This document shows positions 28,259 to 36,694 of a stretch of 64,000 nt of DNA, piece after piece. This DNA is from Streptomyces gilvus (GTDB taxonomy: Bacteria; Actinomycetota; Actinomycetes; Streptomycetales; Streptomycetaceae): positions 310,001 through 374,000 of the forward strand of contig NZ_JAKWBE010000004.1 of NCBI RefSeq assembly GCF_022513565.1, read 5' to 3'. The first letter of the stretch is position 1. Every line of letters begins with the position of its first letter. The position numbers and the translations under genes were made by a program. Below the pieces are notes generated by a model, which made no database searches, was not told the DNA's origin, and saw only the letters and a list, made by a program, of their open reading frames with translations.

Positions 28259-28891
28259 ATGGTGACGGATCAGACGGCACCGCGCGTGACCAGGCGCCGG
28301 GTGCGGACGCGGGCCAACCTGCTGGACGCCGCGTTCGCCGTGTTCGCCGCCAAGGGCTTCGGGCGGGTCTCCATCGAGGAGGTCTGCGAGGCGGCCGGCT
28401 ACAGCCGGGGAGCCTTCTACTCCAACTTCGACAGCCTGGACGAGCTGTTCTTCGCCCTCTACCGGCAGCGCGCCGACCTCATCGCCGAACAGGTCGCCGG
28501 CGCCCTGGCCCTGGACGGCCCCGACCTCGACGTGCCGGCGGCCGTGGACCGCGTCACCGAGGTGCTGCTGCTCGACCTGGACTGGCTGCTGGTGAAGACG
28601 GACTTCCTGGTGCACGCCGCCCGCGATCCCGACGTGGCCCAGAGCCTGCTGGAGCACCGGGCGCGACTGCGCGACGCGATCGCCGACCGGCTCCTGCGGG
28701 CCCGCGGACTGACCGAACTGCCCGCCGTGCTCGGCGACATCGACGGCGCCGCGCACGCCGTGGTCGCCGCCTACGACGGCGTCACCACCCAACTGCTGCT
28801 GGACAAGGACGTCGAGGGCGCCCGGATCTGGCTGAAGCAACTGCTCACCGCGCTGCTGACCGACGGCAGCGACCCCCAACGAGCCCACTGA
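28259..28891 (+). CDS. TetR family transcriptional regulator
   Basis: This encodes 210 residues. The N-terminal HTH is TRANLLDAAFAVFAAKGF ... VSIEEVCEAAGYSRGAFYSN (about residues 18-60); the C-terminal ligand-binding domain is divergent, as usual. A tandem GATACA/TGTATC operator lies immediately upstream. The FAD dehydrogenase gene follows after 17 nt, so autoregulation and control of that enzyme are likely. GGAGG precedes the ATG at good spacing. Confidence 0.92.
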   Translation: MVTDQTAPRVTRRRVRTRANLLDAAFAVFAAKGFGRVSIEEVCEAAGYSRGAFYSNFDSLDELFFALYRQRADLIAEQVAGALALDGPDLDVPAAVDRVTEVLLLDLDWLLVKTDFLVHAARDPDVAQSLLEHRARLRDAIADRLLRARGLTELPAVLGDIDGAAHAVVAAYDGVTTQLLLDKDVEGARIWLKQLLTALLTDGSDPQRAH

Positions 28892-28908
28892 GAAAGGGAA
28901 CGGACGCC

Positions 28909-30579
28909 ATGGACGCGGACGTCATCGTCGTCGGAGCGGGCCTCGCGGGCCTGGTCGCCGCGCACGAACTCACCAGCCGGGGCCGCAGGGTCGCCCTGGT
29001 GGACCAGGAGAACGCCGCCAACCTCGGCGGCCAGGCCTTCTGGTCCTTCGGCGGGCTCTTCCTCGTCGACACCCCGGAGCAGCGCCGCCTCGGCATCAAG
29101 GACTCCCTGGAACTGGCCTGGAACGACTGGCAGGGCAGCGCGCGGTTCGACCGCACGGACGACGAGGACTCCTGGGCGGTGCGCTGGGCACGCGCCTACG
29201 TCGAGTGGGCGGCGGGGGAGAAGCGGACCTGGCTGGAAGGGCACGGCATCAAGTTCCTGCCGACGGTCGGCTGGGCCGAGCGCGGCGACCTGCGCGCCGA
29301 CGGACACGGCAACTCCGTGCCCCGCTTCCACGTCTCCTGGGGCACCGGCACCGGAGTCGTCGAACCCTTCGTCACCTACGCCAGGCAGGCCGCCCGCGAC
29401 GGACTGCTGACCTTCCACCACCGCCACCGGGTCGACGAGCTGGTCATCGAGGACGGCACCGCGCGCGGGGTGCGCGGCACGGTCCTCGCCCCGGACGACG
29501 CCGCCCGCGGTGTCGCCTCCAACCGCGACCGCGTCGGAGACTTCGAGCTGACCGCCCGGGCCGTGGTGGTCACCACCGGCGGCATCGGCGCCAACCACGA
29601 GACCGTCCGCCGCTACTGGCCCGCGCGCCTGGGCACCCCGCCCGCCGAGATGGTCACCGGCGTGCCCGCCTACGTCGACGGCCGCATGCTCGACATCAGC
29701 GCCGAGGCCGGCGTGCGCCTGGTCAACCGCGACCGCATGTGGCACTACACCGAGGGTCTGCGCAACTGGGACCCGATCTGGCCCGGCCACGGCATCCGCA
29801 TCCTGCCCGGCCCGTCCTCGATGTGGTTCGACGCCCTCGGCCGCCGTCTGCCCGACCCCTGTCTGCCGGGCTACGACACCCTCAACACGCTCAAGTACCT
29901 GCGCACCACCGAGGACATCGCGGGCCACGACCACTCCTGGTTCATCCTCACCCAGAAGATCATCGAGAAGGAGTTCGCCCTGTCGGGCTCCGAGCAGAAC
30001 CCCGACATCACCGCCAAGGACAAGGCCGCGGTCCTGAAGAACCGTCTCGGCAAGGGCGCCCCCGGCCCGGTGGACGCCTTCCTGCGCAAGGGCGCCGACT
30101 TCGTGACCGCCCCCACCCTGGAGCAACTGGTGGCCAAGATGAACGAGTTGACGGACAAGCCGCTGCTCGACGCGGCCGAGCTGCGCCGCCAGATCGAGGC
30201 CCGGGACCTGCAGATCGCCAACCCCTACAGCAAGGACGCCCAGGTCCAGGGCATCCGCAACGCCCGCCGCTACATCGGCGACCGTCTCGGCCGCGTCGCC
30301 ACCCCGCACCGCATCCTGGACCCCGCGGCGGGCCCCCTGATCGGCGTCAAACTGAACATCCTCACCCGCAAGACCCTCGGCGGCATCCAGACCGACCTCG
30401 ACTCGCGCGCCCTCGGCCTGGACGGCACCCCCATCGAGGGCCTGTACGCGGCCGGTGAGGTCGCAGGCTTCGGCGGCGGCGGCGTCCACGGCTACAACGC
30501 CCTGGAGGGCACCTTCCTCGGCGGCTGCCTCTTCTCCGGGCGGGCCGCCGGGCGGGCGGCGGCCCAGCAGACCGCCTGA
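28909..30579 (+). CDS. FAD-binding dehydrogenase of the 3-ketosteroid dehydrogenase-like family
   Basis: This is a 556-residue flavoprotein. FAD binding is shown by VIVVGAGLAGLVAAHEL at the N-terminus, VVVTTGGIGANHE in the middle, and GLYAAGEVAGFGGGGVHGYN and LEGTFLGGCLFSGR at the C-terminus. This layout matches the KstD/fumarate reductase superfamily group annotated as FAD-binding dehydrogenases. A substrate with an oxidisable C-C bond is expected; steroid activity is not demonstrated. It lies 17 nt after the TetR gene and should be induced when that repressor is released. The stop is followed one base later by the convergent DUF488 gene. Confidence 0.9.
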   Translation: MDADVIVVGAGLAGLVAAHELTSRGRRVALVDQENAANLGGQAFWSFGGLFLVDTPEQRRLGIKDSLELAWNDWQGSARFDRTDDEDSWAVRWARAYVEWAAGEKRTWLEGHGIKFLPTVGWAERGDLRADGHGNSVPRFHVSWGTGTGVVEPFVTYARQAARDGLLTFHHRHRVDELVIEDGTARGVRGTVLAPDDAARGVASNRDRVGDFELTARAVVVTTGGIGANHETVRRYWPARLGTPPAEMVTGVPAYVDGRMLDISAEAGVRLVNRDRMWHYTEGLRNWDPIWPGHGIRILPGPSSMWFDALGRRLPDPCLPGYDTLNTLKYLRTTEDIAGHDHSWFILTQKIIEKEFALSGSEQNPDITAKDKAAVLKNRLGKGAPGPVDAFLRKGADFVTAPTLEQLVAKMNELTDKPLLDAAELRRQIEARDLQIANPYSKDAQVQGIRNARRYIGDRLGRVATPHRILDPAAGPLIGVKLNILTRKTLGGIQTDLDSRALGLDGTPIEGLYAAGEVAGFGGGGVHGYNALEGTFLGGCLFSGRAAGRAAAQQTA

Positions 30580-30580
30580 G

Positions 30581-30931
30581 TCAGGCGCCGAGGAGCCGCA
30601 CCAGCACCGCGGCGTGGCTGTGCTCGGGGTCCTTCGACGCGGTCAGCAGGGTGACGGTCCCCTTGTGTGCCAACTGCCGTACGTGATCGAGGAGTTCGGC
30701 GGCCTCCGGAGCGTCCAGCTCCGCCTCGTAACGGTCGCTGAACTCCTCGTACGAGCCCTCGCCCGCGTGGTACCGGCGCCGCAGCTCGGTCGACGGCGTG
30801 AGGCCCTTGGGCCACTCGTCCACCTGCGCCGCGTCCTTGGACAGGCCGCGCGGCCACAGCCGGTCGACCAGGACACGGACGCCGTCGTCCGGCTCGGGCG
30901 GTTCGTAGACACGACGTACGCGAACGCTCAC
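30581..30931 (-). CDS. DUF488 family protein
   Basis: This is a small protein of 116 residues. The family pattern is visible in RVLVDRLWPRGLSKDAAQVD, YEEFSDRYEAEL and VTLLTASKDPEHSHA. DUF488 proteins are widespread and of unproven function. The GTG start has GAGAGG six bases upstream. A longer in-frame extension up to 31066 lacks such a site. It is convergent with the FAD dehydrogenase gene. Confidence 0.88.
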   Translation of the reverse strand: MSVRVRRVYEPPEPDDGVRVLVDRLWPRGLSKDAAQVDEWPKGLTPSTELRRRYHAGEGSYEEFSDRYEAELDAPEAAELLDHVRQLAHKGTVTLLTASKDPEHSHAAVLVRLLGA

Positions 30932-31082
30932 TTCGGGCCTCTCTGGCGGGGCGGGTGGTTTTGAGCGTAATGCCCGGCTCTCGGGTGACGCTGCGTGACT
31001 TGGCCAAAAGGAGGAGGTGTACCGGTGACCCGGCCCCCTAGCCTGGGGCGATTGATCACCGGCCACCCCCCAAGGAGCTCAT

Positions 31083-32486
31083 GTGAGACTGTCCCGCCGA
31101 CAGACCGCCGCCCGCACCGCCGTGCCCCTGACGGTCCCCGTCGCCCTCGCGGCCCTGCTCGCCGGCAGCGGAACCGCCGTCGCCGCCACCGGCGGAGCGC
31201 GCGGCGCAGGCGACCCCTACTTCCCGCTCGCCGGCAACGGCGGCTACCACGTCGAGCACTACGGCCTGACGCTCCGTTACAGCACCTCCACCCGCCACCT
31301 CGACGCCACCGCCGTCCTCACCGCCCGCGCCACCCAGGACCTGTCGCGCTTCGACCTCGACCTCAAGGGCCTGAAGGTCACCGGCGTCAGCGTCGGCCAC
31401 ACCAAGGCAGGTTTCCGCCGTGACGGACAGGAGCTCGTCGTCACCCCGCGCCGGGCCCTGCACAAGGGCGAGCAGTTCCGCGTCACCGTCACCTACCAGG
31501 GCACGCCCAAACCCGTCACCGACCCCGACGGCTCGGCCGACGGCTGGATCCCCACCGACGACGGCGCCTTCGTCGCCGGGGAGCCGCAGGGCGCCATGAC
31601 CTGGTTCCCGGCGAACAACCACCCCAAGGACAAGTCGTCGTACGACATCACGATCACCGTCCCCCAGGGCCGTACCGCCGTCTCCAACGGCCGCCTGCTC
31701 TCCCGGCGCACCGCGCACGGACGGACCACCTTCCACTGGCGCCAGAGCGAGCCCATGGCCGCCTACCTCGCCACGGCGACCGTCGGCACGTTCAAGGTGG
31801 AGCAGTACACCACCCGGGACGGCATCCGCGTCTACAACGCCGTCGACCCGCGGGAGGCCTCCGCCGCCGCGCCCGTGCTGAAGAAGCTGCCGTCCGTACT
31901 GGAGTGGGAGAGCAAGGTCTTCGGGCCCTACCCGTTCCGCAACGCGGGGTCGATCGTCGACCACGCCGACGTCGGCTACGCGCTGGAGACCCAGTCGCGG
32001 CCCCTGTACGACTCGGCGCCCGACCTGAGCACCCTGGTCCACGAGAACGCCCACCAGTGGTTCGGTGACTCCGTCTCCCTCACCTCCTGGAAGGACATCT
32101 GGATCAACGAGGGCTTCGCGACCTACGCTGAGTGGCTCTACAGCGAGCAGCACGGCGGCGACAGCGCGCAGAAGACCTTCGACTCCCTCTACGCCCGCCC
32201 GGCGAGCGACGGCCTGTGGGCCTTCCCGCCCGGCAACCCCGGCAGCGGCAGGAACATCTTCGGCACCCCCGTCTACGCCCGCGGCGCCATGACCCTGCAC
32301 GAACTGCGGGGGGCCGTCGGCGATCCGGTCTTCTTCCGCATCCTGCGCGCCTGGGCCGGCGAACACCGGGGCGGCCACGGCACGACCGCGCAGTTCGTGC
32401 GGCTGGCCGAACGGGAGTCCGGCAAGGACCTCCACTCCCTGTTCACCTCCTGGCTCTACACTCCGGGGAAGCCGAACAGCGCCTGA
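31083..32486 (+). CDS. Secreted M1 family zinc metallopeptidase
   Basis: This encodes 467 residues. An N-terminal signal peptide (VPLTVPVALAALLAGSGTAVA) is followed by a beta-domain and a thermolysin-like catalytic domain. Zinc motif: H320-E-N-A-H324 with E343 in NEGFATYAEW. The exopeptidase motif GAMEN is replaced by YALETQ. It lacks the long C-terminal helical domain of classic aminopeptidase N, as do other short secreted actinobacterial members. It should trim peptides outside the cell. AAGGAG lies 6 nt before the GTG. Confidence 0.9.
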   Translation: MRLSRRQTAARTAVPLTVPVALAALLAGSGTAVAATGGARGAGDPYFPLAGNGGYHVEHYGLTLRYSTSTRHLDATAVLTARATQDLSRFDLDLKGLKVTGVSVGHTKAGFRRDGQELVVTPRRALHKGEQFRVTVTYQGTPKPVTDPDGSADGWIPTDDGAFVAGEPQGAMTWFPANNHPKDKSSYDITITVPQGRTAVSNGRLLSRRTAHGRTTFHWRQSEPMAAYLATATVGTFKVEQYTTRDGIRVYNAVDPREASAAAPVLKKLPSVLEWESKVFGPYPFRNAGSIVDHADVGYALETQSRPLYDSAPDLSTLVHENAHQWFGDSVSLTSWKDIWINEGFATYAEWLYSEQHGGDSAQKTFDSLYARPASDGLWAFPPGNPGSGRNIFGTPVYARGAMTLHELRGAVGDPVFFRILRAWAGEHRGGHGTTAQFVRLAERESGKDLHSLFTSWLYTPGKPNSA

Positions 32487-32533
32487 AAGCTGACGAGTTC
32501 CTCACATGTGTGCGTCACAGTCGATCCGTGATC

Positions 32534-33292
32534 ATGAATAGACCCCGTGCCGCCCTGCTCGCCGCCTCCCTGCTCCTGACGGGATGCGGCGGCGGGGCAG
32601 TGGCGTCGCCGGGCCACCCCTCGGGTCCGGTGGCGGCCGGGCCGAGCGCGCCCGACATCAGCCCCCTGACCTCGCCCTCGCCCCAGATGTCCGTGGCGGC
32701 CGCCCCGCTGCGACTGCCCGGCCTGGGACCGAGGACGCTGGCCCGGATACCCGGCGACACCCGCCAGGCCGTCGTGGTGACCGGCAAGGGCGAGAACTCC
32801 CCGGACTCCACGGTGGTGTTGTACGAGCGGACGGCGACCGGCTGGCAGCCCGGCGCGAGCTGGCCCGCGCACAACGCCCTCAAGGGCTGGTCCGGCCACC
32901 ACATGAGGGGTGATCTGCGCTCACCCGTCGGGGTGTTCGGTCTCACCGACGCCGGCGGGCTGCTGAAGGACCCCGGCAGCAGACTGCCGTACCACCGCTC
33001 CGGCGGGTTCGTCGCACCCGGTACGGGCTTCGAGGGCGAACCCCTCGCGGGGTCCTTCGACTACGTTGTCGCGATCAACTACAACCGCAGGCCCGGCACT
33101 TCGCCCCTGGACTGGACCCGCCCGCTCGGCTCCGACCGCGGCGGCGGCATATGGTTCCACGTCGACCACGGCGGCCCCACCCACGGCTGCGTCAGCATCT
33201 CCGCCGAGCACATGAAGGAACTGCTGCGCGCGCTCGACCCCGCCCTCCACCCCGTCGTCGTCATGGGCGACGCGGCGTCCCTGGCCCGCTGA
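32534..33292 (+). CDS. L,D-transpeptidase-family lipoprotein
   Basis: This 252-residue protein has a lipobox: LLLTGC follows a basic, hydrophobic N-terminus, so it should be attached to the outer face of the membrane. The YkuD-type catalytic motif lies near the C-terminus: His in WFHVDHGGPTHGCVS with catalytic C219. Such enzymes form 3-3 cross-links in peptidoglycan, or belong to the related L,D-transpeptidase-like hydrolase group. The in-frame GTG two codons upstream (32528) is an alternative start; neither has a ribosome site. A two-component system follows after 18 nt. Confidence 0.82.
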   Translation: MNRPRAALLAASLLLTGCGGGAVASPGHPSGPVAAGPSAPDISPLTSPSPQMSVAAAPLRLPGLGPRTLARIPGDTRQAVVVTGKGENSPDSTVVLYERTATGWQPGASWPAHNALKGWSGHHMRGDLRSPVGVFGLTDAGGLLKDPGSRLPYHRSGGFVAPGTGFEGEPLAGSFDYVVAINYNRRPGTSPLDWTRPLGSDRGGGIWFHVDHGGPTHGCVSISAEHMKELLRALDPALHPVVVMGDAASLAR

Positions 33293-33310
33293 CCGCTTAG
33301 GATCCGCCGC

Positions 33311-34009
33311 GTGTGCGCACATGTACTGGTCGCCGAGGACGACGAGATGCAGGCCGAACTCATCCGCCGCTCGCTGCTGGCCGAGGGCCACACGGCCACC
33401 GTCGTCCACGACGGCGCGGCCGCCCTGGAGGCCGCCCGGAGACTCGCCCCCGACCTGGTCGTCCTCGACCTGATGCTGCCGGTCGTCGACGGCTTCGGGG
33501 TGTGCCGGGTGCTGCGCGGCGGGGACCAGGACATACCGGTCGTCATGCTGACCGCGCGTTCCGAGGAGGACGACGTGCTCCTCGGCCTCGAACTGGGCGC
33601 CGACGACTACATGACCAAGCCCTACAGCCCGCGCGAGCTGATGGCCCGCATCCGCACGGTGCTGCGGCGCAGCGGCCGGGCCGTCGGCGTACGGGAGGAC
33701 CCCGTGGTGCGCGCGGCCGGGCTGTCGGTCGACCCGGAGCGGCACGAGGTGCGCTTGGACGGCGAGCCGGTGGAGTGCACGCCTGCCGAGTTCCAGATCC
33801 TGCTCGCCATGGCGGCCGAGCCCGAACGGGTCTTCACCCGGCGGCAGTTGCTGCAGTGCACCCGGGGCTTCGACCGAGCCTCCACCGAACGCGCCGTCGA
33901 CGTCCACGTCATGAACCTGCGCAAGAAGATCGAGGCCGATCCGCGCCGCCCGGTGCGCCTGCTGACCGTGTTCGGCGTGGGCTACAAGCTCAGCGGCGGC
34001 CGTCCGTGA
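33311..34009 (+). CDS. OmpR/PhoB-type response regulator
   Basis: This encodes 232 residues. The receiver domain has E9-D10-D11, phosphoacceptor D53 in VVLDLMLP, T in VMLTARS and K in YMTKPYSP. The C-terminal winged helix contains RRQLLQCTRGFDRAS and VDVHVMNLRKKIEADP. It should bind DNA as a dimer after phosphorylation by the kinase encoded next, whose GTG overlaps its TGA (GTGA). Its closeness to the L,D-transpeptidase gene suggests cell-envelope targets, which is inference. Confidence 0.93.
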   Translation: MCAHVLVAEDDEMQAELIRRSLLAEGHTATVVHDGAAALEAARRLAPDLVVLDLMLPVVDGFGVCRVLRGGDQDIPVVMLTARSEEDDVLLGLELGADDYMTKPYSPRELMARIRTVLRRSGRAVGVREDPVVRAAGLSVDPERHEVRLDGEPVECTPAEFQILLAMAAEPERVFTRRQLLQCTRGFDRASTERAVDVHVMNLRKKIEADPRRPVRLLTVFGVGYKLSGGRP

Positions 34010-35829
34010 AGCGGCGCATACCGCTGCGCAAACGGCTCCTGGTCCGGCTGCTGTTCGCCTCGGCGCTCATCGCGGTGTGCTCGGTGGCCGCGACCACGTG
34101 GCTGGCGGTGGAGACCACCACCCGCGCGCTGCGCGAGGAACAGGGCCAGGACCTCGCCGACGACCTGCGCATCCTGGCCAGGCTCAGCGGATACGCGGCC
34201 ACCCACCCCGACTGGAAGGGCGTTGAGCCCCTCGTCACCGACCTCGCCGAACGGACCGGGCGGCGCATCGCCCTGACCACCACCGACCGCACCCTCATCG
34301 CCGACTCGGCCCGCAAGGGCACCGCCCTGCCCCTCGGCGCGGCCGCCACCGTCGACCCCCTGCACACCGACACCTACACCCAGCCCGGCGCGCAGCTCAG
34401 CGGCGTCGACCCGCGCGCCGTGGGCCCCTACCGGATCACCGCGAACGAACGCTCCCGGCTGGACGCGATCGCCGAGAAACTGCGCACCTGCCACGCCCGG
34501 TACAGCGTCGACGTCAGGATCGAGCACACCCCCAGCGGCCGGCCGGTCCTGCTGGCGTCGGACGGCAGCGACGGCACCGACTCCCTCTCCGAGGAGTGCG
34601 GCTACGGCCTGAACGCCCCCGTCCCCACCGAGCGCACGGCGATCGACGCGCTGACCAGGGCCGCCCGCACCTGCTTGCAGCGGCACGACCAGAGACTCGA
34701 GGCACCGCTGTACCTCTACCTCAACCCCAGCGGAAGGAACCCCCAAAGCCGGTACATCGTCGCCAAGTACGCCAAGGAGGGCGACGAGCAGCCCCTGAAG
34801 ACGGCACAGAGCTGCGCCGACTCCGCGCTGCGCGCCCAACTCGACCCGTACGTCGCCCCGGTGGCCGACCTGTATCTCGGCGGCGACGACACCACTCCGC
34901 CCCGCTTCGACATGTCCCCCGCCAACAAGGCGAAGATCATCGGGGTCGTCGGGCTGGTCCTCGCCGTGACGGTCGCGGTGACCGCGGTCGTCGCCACCCG
35001 GCTCGTACGGCCGCTGCGCGCGCTGACCGAGGCGGCCCAGCAGCCTCCGGAGCTGCACGTCCGGGTGCCGGTCACCACCCGGGACGAGACCGGCATCCTG
35101 GCGGAGGCCTTCAACGACCTGACCGAGCGCCGGGAACGCATCGAGGCCCAGCGCAAGGCGATGGTCAGCGACATCGCGCACGAACTGCGCAGTCCGCTCA
35201 CCAACATCCGCGGCTGGCTGGAGGTCACCCGCGACGGCGTGGTCGACCCCGACCCGGCACTGCTCGGCTCCCTGCACGAGGAGGCGATGGTGCTGCAGCG
35301 CGTCATCGACGACCTGCAGGACCTCGCGGCCGCCGACGCGGGCACCCTGCGCCTGCATCCCGAGCCGGTCCGCGCCGACGACCTGCTCGACCAGGTCGCC
35401 GCCGCCCACCGCGTCGCCGCCGCCGGGGCCGGAGTCACCCTGCGCACCGAGACCGACGGCTCCCCCTGGCTCGACGCCGATCCCGTGCGGATGCGGCAGG
35501 CCCTGGGCAACCTCGTCTCCAACGCCCTGCGGCACACCCCGGCCGGCGGCACGGTCACCCTGGCGGCACACCGGAACGGCGACGAGGTCGTCTTCACCGT
35601 CAGCGACACCGGCACGGGCATCGCCCCGCAGGACCTGCCGCACGTCTTCGAGCGGTTCTGGCGCGCCGAGAAGTCCCGCAGCCGCCGCACCGGCGGCAGC
35701 GGCCTGGGTCTGCCGATCGTGCGCCACCTGGTCACCGCCCACCGCGGCACGATCACCGCGGCGAGCGAACCGGGCACCGGGGCCGTGTTTACGATCCGAC
35801 TGCCGGGCAGCGGGGCGCCGCAGGAGTAG
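34006..35829 (+). CDS. HAMP sensor histidine kinase with a large Cys-containing extracellular sensor
   Basis: This is a 607-residue membrane kinase. TM1 spans about 12-34 and TM2 about 311-331, leaving an extracellular sensor of about 275 residues, much larger than usual for this class. The sensor has exactly four cysteines (C162, C198, C223, C270), which could form two disulfides. HAMP follows TM2, then the phosphoacceptor H392 in DIAHELRSPLTNIRGW, and the ATPase domain with LGNLVSNALRHT, DTGTGIAP and GSGLGLPIVRHL. The GTG start overlaps the regulator stop. The signal is unknown; an envelope or redox stimulus is plausible from the context and the cysteines. Confidence 0.92.
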   Translation: MKRRIPLRKRLLVRLLFASALIAVCSVAATTWLAVETTTRALREEQGQDLADDLRILARLSGYAATHPDWKGVEPLVTDLAERTGRRIALTTTDRTLIADSARKGTALPLGAAATVDPLHTDTYTQPGAQLSGVDPRAVGPYRITANERSRLDAIAEKLRTCHARYSVDVRIEHTPSGRPVLLASDGSDGTDSLSEECGYGLNAPVPTERTAIDALTRAARTCLQRHDQRLEAPLYLYLNPSGRNPQSRYIVAKYAKEGDEQPLKTAQSCADSALRAQLDPYVAPVADLYLGGDDTTPPRFDMSPANKAKIIGVVGLVLAVTVAVTAVVATRLVRPLRALTEAAQQPPELHVRVPVTTRDETGILAEAFNDLTERRERIEAQRKAMVSDIAHELRSPLTNIRGWLEVTRDGVVDPDPALLGSLHEEAMVLQRVIDDLQDLAAADAGTLRLHPEPVRADDLLDQVAAAHRVAAAGAGVTLRTETDGSPWLDADPVRMRQALGNLVSNALRHTPAGGTVTLAAHRNGDEVVFTVSDTGTGIAPQDLPHVFERFWRAEKSRSRRTGGSGLGLPIVRHLVTAHRGTITAASEPGTGAVFTIRLPGSGAPQE

Positions 35830-35852
35830 GGGGCCCGGTGCTGCGACGGGTC

Positions 35853-36200
35853 CTATGAATCCGCCGGGCGGGTAAACCCGTAGGCACGCTCGACCTTGGC
35901 CACGTGGAGGGCGAACGAGGCGTACCACTGCTCGCGTCCGTGCGCACGGGCCAGGGCGTGCTCCGCGTGCTCCCGCCAGGCGGCGATCGACTCCTCGTCC
36001 CGCCAGTACGACACCGTGATCCCCAGCCCGTTCGCACCGCGAGCGCCGTCGACGCCGAGGAATCCCGGCTGGTCGGCGGCCAGCTTCATCAGCCGCTCGT
36101 CCGTCTCCGCGTACCCGTTGTCCCCGGCGGTCCGCACGGCGGTGAACACCACGGCGTAGTAGGGCGGGGCGGGCAGCGACGCGGGCGCGACATGGGTCAC
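35853..36200 (-). CDS. Antibiotic biosynthesis monooxygenase (ABM) domain protein
   Basis: This is a 115-residue single-domain protein with the dimeric alpha/beta ABM fold. Typical features are YYAVVFTAVR at the first strand, FLGVDGARGANGLGITVSYW in the middle and ESIAAWREHAEHALARAHG in the helix. Members oxidise aromatic substrates without cofactors or bind haem; most in this length class are uncharacterised. It is convergent with the sensor kinase gene. Confidence 0.87.
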   Translation of the reverse strand: MTHVAPASLPAPPYYAVVFTAVRTAGDNGYAETDERLMKLAADQPGFLGVDGARGANGLGITVSYWRDEESIAAWREHAEHALARAHGREQWYASFALHVAKVERAYGFTRPADS

Positions 36201-36326
36201 GGCGTCCTCCCTTCGTGGTCCTCCGGTTCCGGGGAGCTCAGGAGTCTACGACGCCCACCTTCCCGGACCTTCTACGCGTGGCGCACCCAGCTGCGCGTCC
36301 ACCGTCCTTGCGGATGCCGGGCGGTC

Positions 36327-36584
36327 CTACGCGCCACCCCGGCGGGCCGCCGCGCGGCGGCGGCGTTGCAGGGCCCGCCGCTCCATCTCCCCGGTTCCGC
36401 CCCACACGCCCAGGATCTCGCCGTGGTCCAGTGCCCATTCCAGGCACTCGTCCCGCACCGGGCAGCGAGCGCACACCGCCTTCGCCTGTTCGGTCTGCAA
36501 CAACGCGGGGCCTGAGGTGCCGATCGGGAAGAAGAGGTCGGGATCCTCGTTGCGGCACGCGGCCTGGTCTCGCCAGTAGTCCAT
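36327..36584 (-). CDS. WhiB-like iron-sulfur transcription factor
   Basis: This encodes 85 residues. Four conserved cysteines bind a [4Fe-4S] cluster: C10, C38, C41 and C47 (WRDQAACRNEDPDLFFPIG, VCARCPVRDEC). The beta-turn motif is GVWGG, and the tail is basic (RRRRRAAARRG) for DNA binding. WhiB proteins act with the principal sigma factor in development, redox or antibiotic responses. A TTG one codon earlier is open, but AGGTGA upstream is better spaced to the ATG at 36584. Confidence 0.93.
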   Translation of the reverse strand: MDYWRDQAACRNEDPDLFFPIGTSGPALLQTEQAKAVCARCPVRDECLEWALDHGEILGVWGGTGEMERRALQRRRRAAARRGGA

Positions 36585-36694
36585 CAATAGTCACCTGCGA
36601 TCGAAGTCGTACGTGCCCTCGCGAATGGCTTACTCGTTTTCGGGTGACCTGTCGATGCGTGAGCAAAACAAGGGGAATCGCGGAGAAACGGTGT

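Noticed and set aside
26629-28908. Long in-frame extension upstream of the FAD dehydrogenase
   Set aside because: The MDADVIVVGAG start with the FAD motif at once is the real N-terminus; the extension covers MBL, AlkB and TetR genes in the wrong frame.
32503-32519. CACATGTG and TGTG-CGT-CACA before the L,D-transpeptidase, resembling a CRP site
   Set aside because: The spacing does not fit the TGTGA-N6-TCACA consensus, and short palindromes of this size are expected by chance.
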